Positions 12,297 through 23,210 of a stretch of 64,000 nt of DNA are shown one piece after another (within the stretch, counting starts at the first letter, position 1; each line of letters starts with the position of its first letter). The DNA is from Daucus carota subsp. sativus. Taxonomy: Eukaryota; Streptophyta; Magnoliopsida; Apiales; Apiaceae. The position numbers were made by a program, and so were the translations under genes. The notes beneath the pieces were generated by a model. It had not been told where the DNA came from. It saw nothing but the letters and a program-made list of their open reading frames with translations, and made no database searches. The DNA lies in assembly GCF_001625215.2 (NCBI RefSeq), contig NC_030381.2, positions 54,547,214 through 54,611,213 on the forward strand, given 5' to 3'.

Positions 12297-12858
12297 GTCA
12301 TCGTACTTGGTGCACAAGGCCCGGCATCAGCAAACATACGAGATATTAAGTCCTTATAACTCAGATGTAAAAGTAATATAGTTTTCAGGAAAAATTTCGC
12401 TTTCTTGTGCTACAACTGCTGGCGAATTAGCAACTTGATTAACATCAATTTTTTTAGCCAGGAGAGTTGAGGCATTTATATGCTAACTATCTATTTGTTT
12501 CATTTGAATACTTTTTGTAATTTGTAATCATCTGTATGTTGTTCAGTGTTCTGGTAAGATGTACTTTAAATGTTAAAGTTTTACATCAGCCTTCAAGTAA
12601 AGCAATTTGTTTTAAGCTGTGTTTTTATTAGCCTTCAAGTTCTTGTAATTTGTAATCATCTGTAGTAGTATTTACTTTCAAGTGTTTTGAGCGTGTAATC
12701 TTCTTTAATATTGAAGAGAACGTTAGCGTATTCCGGCCAAAACTAGATAATAACGCCTGATCATTCCTACTCAATCGACCAAAAATATGTTCCATCGCTA
12801 AGAAACTGGTAATGTTTTCCTGAGCCGATATCTTCAAGGCAAGTAGGCAACCAGGGCA
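12297..12858 (+). other. ACC synthase 3' UTR and spacer
   Basis: Non-coding sequence after the TAG, probably including the 3' UTR to about 12.55 kb. An antisense open frame at 12628-12969 has no recognised motif and runs into a dispersed repeat. Confidence 0.5.
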
Positions 12859-13235
12859 GTAAGTCGGGTCACGCGAGCTGAGTTTTGAGCCCGGCGTATT
12901 TCGAGCCAAGGTTAGTCGAGTCCGGCGAGCTAGCTCGTTTAACTTAAATCGAGTCAAATCTCTGCCCAAACTCGACTCGTTTAATTTAGCTAACGAGTCC
13001 GTTTAACAAGTCGGTCGAGCCGACTCGTTTAATTTCATACTTAATCAAGTCCAAACCTCTACACAAACTCGACTCATTTAATTTTCCGAATCGAGTCAAG
13101 TCGAGCTGGCTTGCTTAATTAAATGAATAGAAAATCTTGTTCTAGTTTGGCTCGTATACAAGTTTGAGCCGGATCGGGTCTTATTAAAAGAGTTCAAGCT
13201 GCTCGCAAGCTGCCCGACTCGAATTACAGGCCTAT
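12859..13235. repeat. Dispersed repeat rich in GAGTC/GACTCG motifs
   Basis: Repeated variants of CGACTCGTTTAATTT and GAGTCAAGTCGAGC occur at least four times over about 375 bases, in both orientations. The motif pattern is like known plant dispersed repeats with CTCG-rich ends. No coding content; element class not assigned. Confidence 0.55.
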
Positions 13236-14232
13236 AGGCAACTCTGTAAACAGTTGAAGTTAAAATCTTGCTTTTTAATTCTTTATTTGCCTTTCTTACC
13301 CTTCTTTACGGCAATTATATACTTGGTTTGATGTGATATCGACAAAGGGACAGCTTAAGCCTATCAATGACAACATTGTATCGCAATCATGCTAATAAAA
13401 ACACAGCTTAAAACAAATTATAATCAAGCACAGATATGAATTATCAATCAAATGCATTGTAAATATCACAAGCTACTGACAAAACATCATAAATTTCACA
13501 TCAGAATGCACGTTAAGTTCAGCACTTCATAAAAAAGGCGCAAAAAGACAATATTGCAGTGTGCTAAGCTGAAATGCTACTGCTGTTGTAATGAAAGAGA
13601 TCGGGTGATAATGAAATATTGAAATCGAATAAATTAAATTAGCAAATAGTCGACGTGAATATGATATTCTAGAGACCCAGATGCCAGATAATTAAGCATT
13701 TTGATTTTTGGAAGAAAATATTATATCGCGTTGCGTTTAGGTATGAAAAACACTACAAAACAAAACACGAATTAACATTTTAGGAGTAAAACGCTACATG
13801 AAATAGCGGAAAAGAGGATAAACGCTGCACGATCTAGCGTTTTGGATTGCAAAATGATAGGTCGGGGTCATTTTCTCCGACAGTGATATTTGAGACCATT
13901 TTCTTGAAAATTGTGACACTGAGGACAGCACGCCATGGTTTGTCATTTTGAGTACCTTTACAGAAAGTCTGCAATGTTAAATTCTCACTCTCAACATTTG
14001 TCATTTAGAATTAATTCGCAAGAAATTCTTTCTCCGTCACTGTAAATATATCACGTTCACGTACCAGATTACTGGCAAATGATCGATAAAGATCAATCAA
14101 ATTACTGGCAAATGATCGATGAAGATCAATCAACTGAACTCAGACCGATACATAGTAGACGAACAACATTTTCTACCTTAAACATACAAATACACATAAT
14201 TATCTTTTACAGACAAACCTCGAAAAGAATAA
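13236..14232. other. Intergenic spacer / HMA-gene 3' region
   Basis: AT-rich and without a supported gene. Around 13780-13850 there are AACGCT/AGCGTT motifs in both orientations that may be the end of an unrecognised repeat. The part near 14200 is probably 3' UTR of the HMA gene. Confidence 0.5.
14067..14133. repeat. Tandem duplication, about 34-bp unit
   Basis: ATTACTGGCAAATGATCGAT with AAGATCAATCAA is present twice head to tail with one visible mismatch. It lies just beyond the stop codon of the HMA gene, probably in its 3' UTR. Confidence 0.9.
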
Positions 14233-14881
14233 TTAACAGATAACACATGAATTAGGATCTTCCTCTGCCCTGGGAACAACATATTGAGGTTGGGACATCA
14301 TATAAGGATAATAGTTATGATAGGCTTTGAAAAGATCTTGCATCTGCTCGTTTTTCTTCTTTTCTTCGTCTAATTTCTTCTTCTTCTCGTCTTCCTTCTT
14401 CTTATCTTCTTCCTTCTTTTTATCGTCGTCTTTTTTCTTCTCAGGCTCTTTATCAGGACCAACCGTTAATAATTCTGCATGCCATAATTTTCTCAACTTG
14501 TTCACCACAGCAATCGGATCAATATCTCCGACCACAGTTAACTTTCTATCTTTCATATCTATTGATATGGACTGGATTCCTACATAGACAGTGTTACGAA
14601 AGAAATTTAGACCAGTACTCACCCTGTTACAGAGTACGACGTAAAATACTTATAGTTTTTAGTACCTGAGAGACTGGAAACTAATTTTAAGGCCTTCTTC
14701 TTTTCTTTTTCATCAAATATTTCCAACTTCACTACAACTTTCTGCAACAAACCAAAATCAAAGTTAAAGTGGCTTAAAAAGTCCATAAACAGTGCACAAG
14801 ACTCCGGCATCACACAATAATCATGATGTAACAATAATCCATCATAGTTTTGTTCAAAAAGAGCAAATAATTTACCTTCAT
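14233..14881 (-). CDS. HMA-domain isoprenylated protein (HIPP-like), degenerate metal site
   Basis: Exons 14881-14876 (only ATG AAG), 14741-14666 and 14579-14233 give 142 residues. The N-terminal 70 residues form a ferredoxin-like HMA domain: [20 protein letters not shown], then [20 protein letters not shown], then a [11 protein letters not shown] segment. The usual metal-binding MxCxxC is absent; its loop reads IFDEKEKK. A Lys/Glu/Asp-rich linker (about 80-110) follows, then a Tyr/Pro-rich stretch and a C-terminal CVIC. CVIC is a CaaX box expected to be isoprenylated, tethering the protein to membranes. Family members act in metal homeostasis and stress and as pathogen effector targets; without the cysteines, metal binding here is doubtful. 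The start was chosen because the two-codon exon has a perfect AAG|GTAAAT donor and matches the family N-terminus MKKVVVKLE. Confidence 0.88.
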
Positions 14882-14983
14882 CTCTGACAGAGTCTTGATT
14901 CTTTGATTTATCAAGTGAATTGAGTTTCAATACGGAACGATATCGACCATAGAAAATTGAGAACAGAGACAGAGGTTCTGCAG

Positions 14984-14994
14984 AATATATATAG
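14984..14994 (-). promoter_or_regulatory. TATA box of the HMA gene
   Basis: CTATATATATT on the minus strand lies about 100 bases upstream of the ATG at 14881. Confidence 0.6.
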
Positions 14995-15062
14995 ACAGAG
15001 GCAAAGCCGTACAGCGACATTTCCAATTTTGTAATCGAGAATGTTGCTAGCTCCGAAACCAA

Positions 15063-15677
15063 ACAAAAGCTAGATGCATATTAAAATACATATTTATAAT
15101 TTTTTTGTTATCTTGTGAAATTATTGCAGTTTAAAATAAGTTATATTTCGCAAACTTATGGAGTTATTGACAGGATGAGATTCAGTAGAGTTTGGTTTGG
15201 ATAGAAAGGACTATAATATTTGAATGAAAAGAGTAGCTAGGGAGAGGTGGTGATAGCTTTTTTTTGAACAATCGTTTTTATTGTTCTCACGTTAAAACTG
15301 TTCTTTCGTTAGAAAGAGCTCGACTATGCTAGTAGATGAAATGAATAGTCATATGTAGGTACAACTGATAAGATATATTTAAATCTATTGTCGTCACAAG
15401 ATCATAGAGCGGCATGACACAGCCCGTCCTAATGTCAACCTCTGACTTGAATTACATTAACTAGTTGGTAAGGATCTTATTCCGATGAGTTAAAATATAA
15501 TATGATCATCGTAAGCTCTCGTTTGAAATCTTGAGGTTTCAGAAGAACTGTTAACTTAACACAGGATCTGGAACAGGCCGATACATTTGATAAGTGATGA
15601 TAAGACCCGATCAAACAAAATGAGGAACTCATATAAACAAGATAATGCATGAAGTTCCATTGATTTGGTTACTAATC
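15063..15677. other. Intergenic spacer
   Basis: Between the HMA promoter and the 3' end of the ROH1-like gene. No supported gene or clear element; the right part is probably 3' UTR of the ROH1-like gene. Confidence 0.5.
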
Positions 15678-17224
15678 TTAATTTGATGCAGCAGTAATGA
15701 AGCCTGCCTGCTCAACAAGATCCATTAGCTCACCCCTGCTTCTGACAAGCCTATGAAAAATCTCCCTCACTTGTTGCTGCAGCGGTCCTAAGCTCTCCCC
15801 CATTCTCTTACAAATATCCGACAATTCTGCCACCTGCGCCTCAACCTCTTTCACCTTCTCTTCCTCTGCTGGAAACTTAAACGCTTCCGTGAATTCAATC
15901 AATGACGTTACCACCTTCTCCATCTTCTGCAGCTCATCCAATAATCCTCCTTTTCCTTTCTTCTCCTTCTTCTTCCATTCCTCGCCTATCTTCTCCTGTA
16001 GACACAGTCCGTGGCCAATAATTAGGATTACTCATCAAAATTTCGAACATTAGAACTCAATAAATAGGATCAAACTTTTAATCTGATTTCATATATTTGG
16101 AGACCATTTTTGCCAAGAATCTCTTATAAATTTGTTCATCATTTTTTTCAAAAATACCCAATTTACAGAAATAATTTTCAAACATACGGTGCAACCTCAT
16201 TTGCAACGCCAGTAACATGAAAATCAACTGGGTTGCAACCTCAGTTGCAACTTTAACTATATTTTTGAAGATAAGTTTGAAAACATTGGTACTTTTGCAA
16301 ATTTCCCAAAAATCTATTAATATAATTTTCGACAAAATTATGCCAAAACGTAAATGATAGCATGGTAACTATGCTTGCCTGCAAAGAAATTAACGACTGA
16401 GTCCAGTTCAAATTTTTCGCCACAGGAAAATGAGTAGGCAATCCATTCCTCTCCTGGCAAGGAAACGCTGCTACAAGAGCCCACATCGAAAAAACCATCA
16501 CACTACTCATGACATAAACCGGCATTGCCAATCCATTCGCCTCTTTGCCTCGTGGCTCCACCAGATTACTCGCCATTGCCTGAATCTCCTTGGCCGAAGA
16601 CCATGACTTAGCAAAACACATATTCAAGTACCTAAAATTTTTACTACTCTGGTCCTTGGAAACCGAGGCCCCTGATCCCCTCCGGCCAAATGACCAGCTC
16701 CTCTCTGTAGTTTTCTGCTCCTTGTAATCTTCAGTAATTAACACCAACAACGCGTTCAAAACCTTCTTGGCACGAGCCACCTGTCCGTCTCCAATAGGCC
16801 TTTCTTCTAAAGATGTCACAACAATCTCCGCGAGCTTCTGCCAGTAATGTACCATATCAATTGCATAAGTTATCGCATTACATATGTCCAAGGCCTTAAC
16901 ACACCTGTCCTGAAGCTCTGCACTGACGCGATCAAGAGGCGGCTTAATAAATTGAGTTGGATCACGATCAATGATCAAAACGGCCTTAAATTCCGCCTCA
17001 CAACAGAGGAATGCGTCTAAAAGGCTTCGGAACCAGGCAATCGAGAGGAACACATTGCTCTCGTCGCCTGACGACGCGAGCTCAGCTAGGCGATCAGCCA
17101 CGTGTTTTTGGAATAGCTCAATGTCTTCTAGCTCTTGATCATGGTTGTTCTCCATCGTGGATACTTGATTACGACGGATGCTAATCCGGTTGAGAAATGA
17201 AGATTGGTGATCTGTTGGCGGCAT
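15678..17224 (-). CDS. ROH1/BPS1-like protein (DUF793 family)
   Basis: Exon 1 is 17224-16379 and exon 2 is 15995-15678; together they give 387 residues, near the family norm. The start MPPTDHQSSFLNRISIRRNQ and the following ELEDIELFQKHVADRLAEL are the signature N-terminus of plant ROH1-type proteins. In Arabidopsis, ROH1 was reported as an exocyst (EXO70) interactor in polarized secretion, for example seed-coat pectin deposition. A hydrophobic segment, VYVMSSVMVFSMWALVAAF, lies near residue 245. The second exon is helical and charged (EKIGEEWKKKEKK; QQQVREIFHRLVRSRGELMD). The intron uses a GC donor, CAG|GCAAGC, and a normal TACAG acceptor; the join SLISLQ/EKIGEE is in phase and fits the family. 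A TATA-like AAATATATG lies about 115 bases upstream. Confidence 0.9.
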
Positions 17225-17663
17225 TGTTGATCAATTTTCGACGTTCTAATTGATTTATTTTTTCTTGCAGAATTAAAACGAGGAATTGAGAAGTAAGATT
17301 GCAGAAGTTTATATGTTCGTATGGTTTGATGAGGCATATATTTAACGTTGTTTTTGGAGGGTCATACGTTTGTCTATGGACCAGAATTTTTCTGATCTCT
17401 TCTCGTTGCAGCTGACTTGGCATATTTCATTTTATCTTAGAGTTTGTTCATGTTATCAATTCAAAATTAATCGGAATTTTTTTTAATAAATCAGAAATTT
17501 TTATTAAATTCGGATTTTTTAAATCAAATCAGGTAAAATATTTTTATTAAATTAATCAAGAATTTTTTAATAAATCAAAATTTAGAACGCTGACTAAGAT
17601 TAACCAAATACTATATTTCAGACCAGAAAGGAAAAAGAACCATCGAGAGTATTTATGTTTGTT

Positions 17664-18780
17664 AGAGCATCTCCAAAGTGATGTTAGCTATAATGGTTAG
17701 CTATATTTTAAAATTCTGTTAATTTTGTTATTTTCAAATAATAAAAATAAGCAAAAGTGCTTCTTTTGAGAGCCAGAAATGCTAGCTTTTTTTTTATCTT
17801 TTTTAGTGATTTGCATTTTATTATGAAGTTTTAAAATTTTTAATATGTAATAAACTTTATTTATTGATAAAGATTTTTTTATTTTAATGATTTGAATTTT
17901 TTTTAAATTTATAAATTTTAATTACCCAACACTCGGTTAACTTATAAGCAAAAGTTATCCAAACACTTTTAATAACTTATAATTCAAGTTCACTTATCAC
18001 TTATAATCCACTTCGTTACTTTAAGCAATAAGTCACTTTTTTTAAGTTTTGCCAAACGGCCCTTATATGTTATTTAGTTAATTAAAATTTTATTTTAATT
18101 TTATAAATTTAAAAATTAGGTACCAACAAGTGTGTACACGTGGTGTAAATTTTACGCTGATTTTTTTTATACAAATATATATTTTATTATGATAATTAAA
18201 ATAATATTATCTGACCAACTTATATGTTTTTCACCTTTTATTCTTATTTTGAAATAAACTTTTCTATTTTTTAGATAAATTAACATATAAAATTATTTTC
18301 ATATCAGAAAATACTTTTTCATATAGCTCAAAATTGATGTAAATTTTAAAAATGAGAAATATATATTGTATCTAAAAATATAATATATATATATATATAT
18401 ATATAAAAAAAAATTTTCATATAACTTTAAGAAGTTATAATTATGTTTACTTTATTAACTTAATAACTAAATTTATTAAAATACACATTTAAATTTAAAA
18501 GAAATTTTAAATATAAAACTGAAATAGTAATATACTTAATATAATTATTAAATATAAGAATATATGTAGAGATTTGAGAAGAAGGCTGACGTGGATGTAA
18601 TATAGATGATCGTCCTTCATTCAACATATGACATATGTAGCGTCACTTCTTTTGCGGTAGGTAAAGTATACTTACTGTAACAGGCAGCCCGTTGGAGTGG
18701 TCCATTTTTAGAGCTATTAGATATATAGCATGCCAGCTAGATAATATAGTTAACAGATGCATCGGGTTGGAGATGCCCTT
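17664..18780. mobile_element. Degenerate element with GAGCATCTCCAA ends, with nested hAT-like end
   Basis: GAGCATCTCCAAAGTG at the left and GGGTTGGAGATGCCC at the right are inverted ends of a common plant MITE type. Both ends carry TAGCTAT/ATAGC subterminal motifs. Inside, the stretch about 17900-18065 ends GCCAAACGGCCC and resembles the hAT-like MITEs at 5307 and 47233, so it is a nested insertion. No transposase coding remains. Confidence 0.5.
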
Positions 18781-19109
18781 AACTCAGTAACTTGAGCCAG
18801 TATACAGAAACCAAACAAGTGTTGCAACCGGTTTTTTTTTGTTTTTTTTGCTAAAAGTGTTTCAACCGGTTCTTTGGTGTTCAAGAACCAATGAATTAGG
18901 AGAGTAGATCAGTAAAAGTGTAAAACATGTATGTGTGAATTATTCGAGCTCGAGTTATTATAATATAATCCCAGCAATTACCACATTTCTTTTCTAATTA
19001 TTGTGTATGATACATTTTATAATATAAAGCATATTTTCTTCGGACCTCGATATATTTTAATCTTTTTGTAGAATATATGGCCTGCTCCACTTGGAACTCT
19101 TAATCTAAG

Positions 19110-19302
19110 AATCAGGGATGACAATTTTAGCCGACCCGATGGATACCCAATTCGTCCCGACCCGATTGGATCTATCTGAACCTGTTTTTTTAAATTTGGA
19201 TTCGGATCTGCATCTTATTTCTAAACCCGAAAAAATTTGGATCTGAATTTGAATATCAGGTATTCAAAACTGAGACCCGATCCGAAACCCGATACAAAAA
19301 AT

Positions 19303-19343
<41 letters not shown>

Positions 19344-19799
19344 TAAATGTAAAGTGTGTATATATATATTGAAATATTATGTTATTATGGTTTTATTTTA
19401 AACACTGGTTCTCTCTTGAGCGCGACCCTAGGTATGTATATTAACATTTTACTTAATTTTATATGCGCCATACATAATTTACTTCATTTCGTCAATATTT
19501 TATTTTTCATCATTATTGTGTATTAAATAAACAAAATATAATAAAAATATAAACGATAAATTGAATGATTGTATATAAATTTATTTTTTTGACAGAGAAT
19601 GATTGTATATAATTAAATTAACATGTTTCACGTGTTTATTGCACTAAATGAAACCCGTGAAACTCTTTTTTATATTCTTAAATTTTAAAAAAAAATCATC
19701 ACCCAACGGATATCCGGACCCGGACCCGACCCGAAATATAATAGATCGAGTCTAGATCTGAAGAAACCTGACCGAGCCGACCCGTTGTCATCCCTACTA
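19110..19799. mobile_element. Element with GGGATGACAA inverted ends
   Basis: The left end reads GGGATGACAATTTTAGCCGA and the right end reads GAGCCGACCCGTTGTCATCC. Near both ends are motifs of the GACCCGA/CGGACCCG type, a widespread plant non-autonomous DNA transposon pattern. About 690 bp and non-coding. A TA/TG microsatellite (19303-19345) and AT-rich filler sit inside. Confidence 0.65.
19303..19345. repeat. (TA)n(TG)n microsatellite
   Basis: TA repeat passing directly into about eleven TG units. Confidence 0.9.
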
Positions 19800-20159
19800 A
19801 GAACCCTCGACATTATTTCTAGTATTAATTAGGGTTATGCAGCAGAATTACGCATGTAAAAAATGTCGTATTTATATATTATATTTTGAAATTGTTTTTG
19901 AGCACACACTACGATGGAAAAAAATATAAAATTATTTTTTAACACAAACGACGATGCAAAAAACAAGTATTTATGTTTAGATTCTAAAAATTTATTTAAA
20001 ATTTAGGATTTTACCTCCAATATCTTATTTTAAGGATTAGTTCACTTTTGAGCGTGATACTAGATTAAGTTTTTATTTTCAAATTAAAGGAAATTTTAAT
20101 TCGAAGTATATTGTCCAACTATATTGTCCCGGTCAATTTTATATAATTTTGGAGAATCG

Positions 20160-20325
20160 TTCACCGAAATGTGAAGGGGTATCTCATACCGTCCTAGACC
20201 TACCCACATTTCATAATGGGCTTTCGTTTACGGTCCAAAATGTGAAAGGGTATCTCATACCGTCCATGATTATATCCCTATCGACATTTCATAATGGGCT
20301 TTTGTTTACGGTCGAGAATACACGA
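20160..20325. repeat. Direct tandem repeat, about 83-90 bp unit, two copies
   Basis: Both copies hold GTGAA(G)GGGTATCTCATACC, then ACATTTCATAATGGGCTTT, then TTACGGTC. The small ORF through this region (20149-20367) is repeat translation and was not called. Confidence 0.85.
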
Positions 20326-20679
20326 TGCATGACAAAATTTGACGTAGGGCTCAACCCGTTACGATAACAAAAGTCACCATCCCGCTCCTCATTAAATTAT
20401 TCTTGTTTGGCCCAATCTTTTTTTAAATTCTCAACTGTTATTGTCCACAATCATATTAATTTTCAAATTTTACAACATTTTACGGTTTTTATCTATGTAG
20501 ATATCTTGGGGATTTTTTAGAACGTACATTTTTATCTTTATGACAGTTAGATATTGAAATCAAGATTTTGATTTAAAATGTAAATATTGTTAACATTCAT
20601 ATTGTTTCATCTTGCCTTAATCAGTAGATATTGAAAGATTACATAATATTTAAACGTATCAGATAAGTTACCAATACTT

Positions 20680-21070
20680 AGAGCATCTCCAACCATGAAG
20701 AACCTTTAGCTAAGAACCGAGTTGGCATACAAAAAATAAATCAATCACTTCAAAAAATGACACTCCAACCATACCAACTCCTTGTTTATAATTATAGTCA
20801 ACCTTCTATGGATAGTTATATTTGTCGATTCACTACAAGTCTGTAAAAAAATGTGCAGGAAGATTACACGTCACTTATTACCATATTAAAATGATATATT
20901 CTATTTATAACAATTTTAAATATTAATAACATACTAATTTTAAATTAAAGCCAACCAATAAAGTCAATACCACCAAAGCAAAATGTCTTACAAGCTCAGC
21001 AAATTTTATATAATATCCTACAGGTCCAATTTAGCCAACCATTATACCCAACCCTATTGGAGATCCTCTT
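20680..21070. mobile_element. MITE with GAGCATCTCCAACC ends
   Basis: GAGCATCTCCAACC at the left pairs with CCCTATTGGAGATCCTC at the right, about 390 bp apart, with AT-rich non-coding interior. Same terminal type as 17664-18780. Confidence 0.6.
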
Positions 21071-21504
21071 ATATCACTCCTAAATTATTAACAATAGTTT
21101 ACTGTTTGCTTGTAATGATAAAGGTATAATTGAAAGTTTAGACAATAATACCTTCAAACAAACTAATATCCAAGGATTTAATTAAAAAAACAAACGATTT
21201 ATTATCATCCTTGTTAGTTGGAAAACGTTAATTGTTATTATTAAGATTTTTTATAAATACAAATCCGCCCACCGTATAACTTATACCGCAGGTGTGTTAC
21301 AGTTGTATAACATATCTGCGGATTTTGTCAAGATACGAATGGTATTCACTCAATTGTAATATCCTTTTTATAATTAAGAAAAACAAAACACATAACAGAT
21401 TTTGTTATGATACATTATCTTTAACTTTTGAAATTTATTAATATTATATACAGCTAATTAAAAATATAATGAATGCAGATATCAAAAAATTCACACGCGT
21501 GTGC

Positions 21505-21511
21505 TATAAAA
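21505..21511 (+). promoter_or_regulatory. TATA box of the RRM-like gene
   Basis: TATAAAA in GTGCTATAAAAGCAG, 84 bases upstream of the ATG at 21589. Confidence 0.7.
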
Positions 21512-21588
21512 GCAGCTATCTTGAGAGTTTTACCATACAGAACTATACAAAACAATTACAAGCTTTCAAGTTTTCTCTCTGATCAAAT

Positions 21589-22979
21589 ATGGCTGTAAAT
21601 TTTCTTTCATCACCTTACTAAATTTTGTTATGTATATAGTTTGATATACATATACACAAAGGCACACACACATATAATTGTTCATATATACAGTTATAGG
21701 GATATATTTCTTGTTACTAGAAATCAATTACATTCATATATCATCTGCTCTCTTCTCAACCATTTTAATTATTTCAATTTAATACTTAAATTCTTAAATC
21801 ATTGTCATGATCTCATGAAATGTTCAAAATGTTTAGTCATTTCTTCTTCACCAAGTATTTGATGTTTTTATTGCGTCCATATATACTTATCTGTTGACCG
21901 ATGCTAAAATTCATATATTGAATTAGTTGTAATTTTTATTATTGTTTCAATAACAAAAAAGATATTCGATCTTTTATGTGTACTTTTATTTTTGTTTTAT
22001 TTAGTAAATCATATAGTTTATAAAAAAAATATATGGTATCTAATATTTTTTTTCTTGCTTAATTTTTCAGGGAAGGTTTTTGAACAAAGATTCCTTTGAA
22101 GGTTTTCCTGATCTCCCCAATTCGCAGATGGAAGTGCAGATCTCTCAAGAAGAATTTCGCATGTTTCATTCACTTGATCGGAGGCTGTACTTGATTCTTG
22201 TGACAGACTTGTTGCGCGAACCATTGGAAGCAATGCAAGTCATGGCCTTGTGGTTGTGGTTGGAACGAGCTGGATTCTATAATATAGTAAAAGGGATCCT
22301 TGATTTTCCTGTTATGTTAATCAATGATCTTGTGGAAGAGGCTATCATATGCCTCATGTTAATTGAAAATCCTGTTTCTGTATTACTCAATTCAGAAGCT
22401 GCTGAGATTCCTCTCACACAAAGTGTGATACAGAAGAATTTTTCGCTTTACTATTTGCGACAAAATCAAATGGCTGCGAAAGCTGGGGTGGAAAAGACCC
22501 GGAAGACTATTTGTAAGCGGGCTTTCGAGGATCTGATGCAGCAAGCCATGTTGCGAAATGAGGCTCAGAGGGTGGCCGAGAGCCAGCAGCAGCTTCTTAT
22601 TCATCAACAGACAATCCTCACTAATAGCTTTGCTAACAATGTGGTGGTTCCGGCTGATGAGCGAACAATGTTTGTTACGTTTTCGAAAGGCTATCCGGTG
22701 GCTGAGTGGGAGGTTCGTGATTTTTTTGTGAAGATTTTTGGACACTGCATTGAATCATTTTACATGCAGGAAGTGAAGGATGCGAAGGATCAGGCTTTAT
22801 TTGCTCGAATCGTGTTCTTTCGAGCTGACATAATTCATATGATACTTAATGGTGTTGCGAAGGCCAAATTTACCATCAACGGAAAACATGTCTGGATGCG
22901 CAAGTTTGTCCCAAAGAGAACGAGGCCAATTGTGATCGGTCAGAGCTCACATAATATCAATACTAATCATGCTGTCTAG
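21589..22979 (+). CDS. Plant-specific protein with RRM-like C-terminal domain
   Basis: Exon 1 (21589-21594) encodes only Met-Ala and ends at GCT|GTAAAT. Exon 2 (22071-22979) follows TTTTTCAG and continues GRFLNKDSFEGFPD, for 304 residues in all. The N-terminal half is helical and begins with EEFRMFHSLDRRLY, a signature of an uncharacterised plant family. The C-terminal part (about 205-290) resembles an RRM fold: RTMFVTFSKGYPV, VRDFFVKIFGHCIESFYMQE, ARIVFFR and FTINGKHVWMRKFVPK. RNA binding is inferred from fold only; RNP1 aromatic residues are not obvious. A Gln-rich stretch (AESQQQLLIHQQ) links the halves. The start was chosen because the two-codon exon lies just below a good TATA box; the next ATG in exon 2 (MEVQISQEEF) is the alternative. 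Confidence 0.75.
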
Positions 22980-23030
22980 CTGATTTGGATTCATAATCTA
23001 CTAGTTAGATTGTGTCTGATAGGGTGGGTT

Positions 23031-23210
23031 GTTTAGCGTGTGTTCATGAACACATGCTAATCACTAAATTTCATGTATTTAGTTTATTTTGATTGTCGTA
23101 GTCTTTTGTATGGGTAGGGATTCACTATTGTTAAGAAGCAGGAGCTCATCAAAATAAATTAAATATATGAAATTTAGTGATTAACATGTGCTCATGAACA
23201 TACACTACAA
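23031..23210. mobile_element. Foldback MITE in the 3' UTR of the RRM-like gene
   Basis: The left arm (about 23031-23092) contains TGTTCATGAACACATGCTAA and ATCACTAAATTTCATGTA. It is inverted as ATATGAAATTTAGTGATTAA and CATGTGCTCATGAACATACA in the right arm (about 23148-23210). The arms of about 62 bp are nearly complementary and surround a loop of about 55 bp. The element begins about 50 bases after the TAG and is probably transcribed with the gene. Confidence 0.8.

Noticed and set aside
14327-14587. Ser/Phe-rich plus-strand ORF
   Set aside because: Antisense shadow of the Lys/Glu-rich linker in the HMA gene.
20149-20367. 72-residue ORF with internal similarity
   Set aside because: The similarity comes from a non-coding tandem DNA repeat, not a repeat protein.
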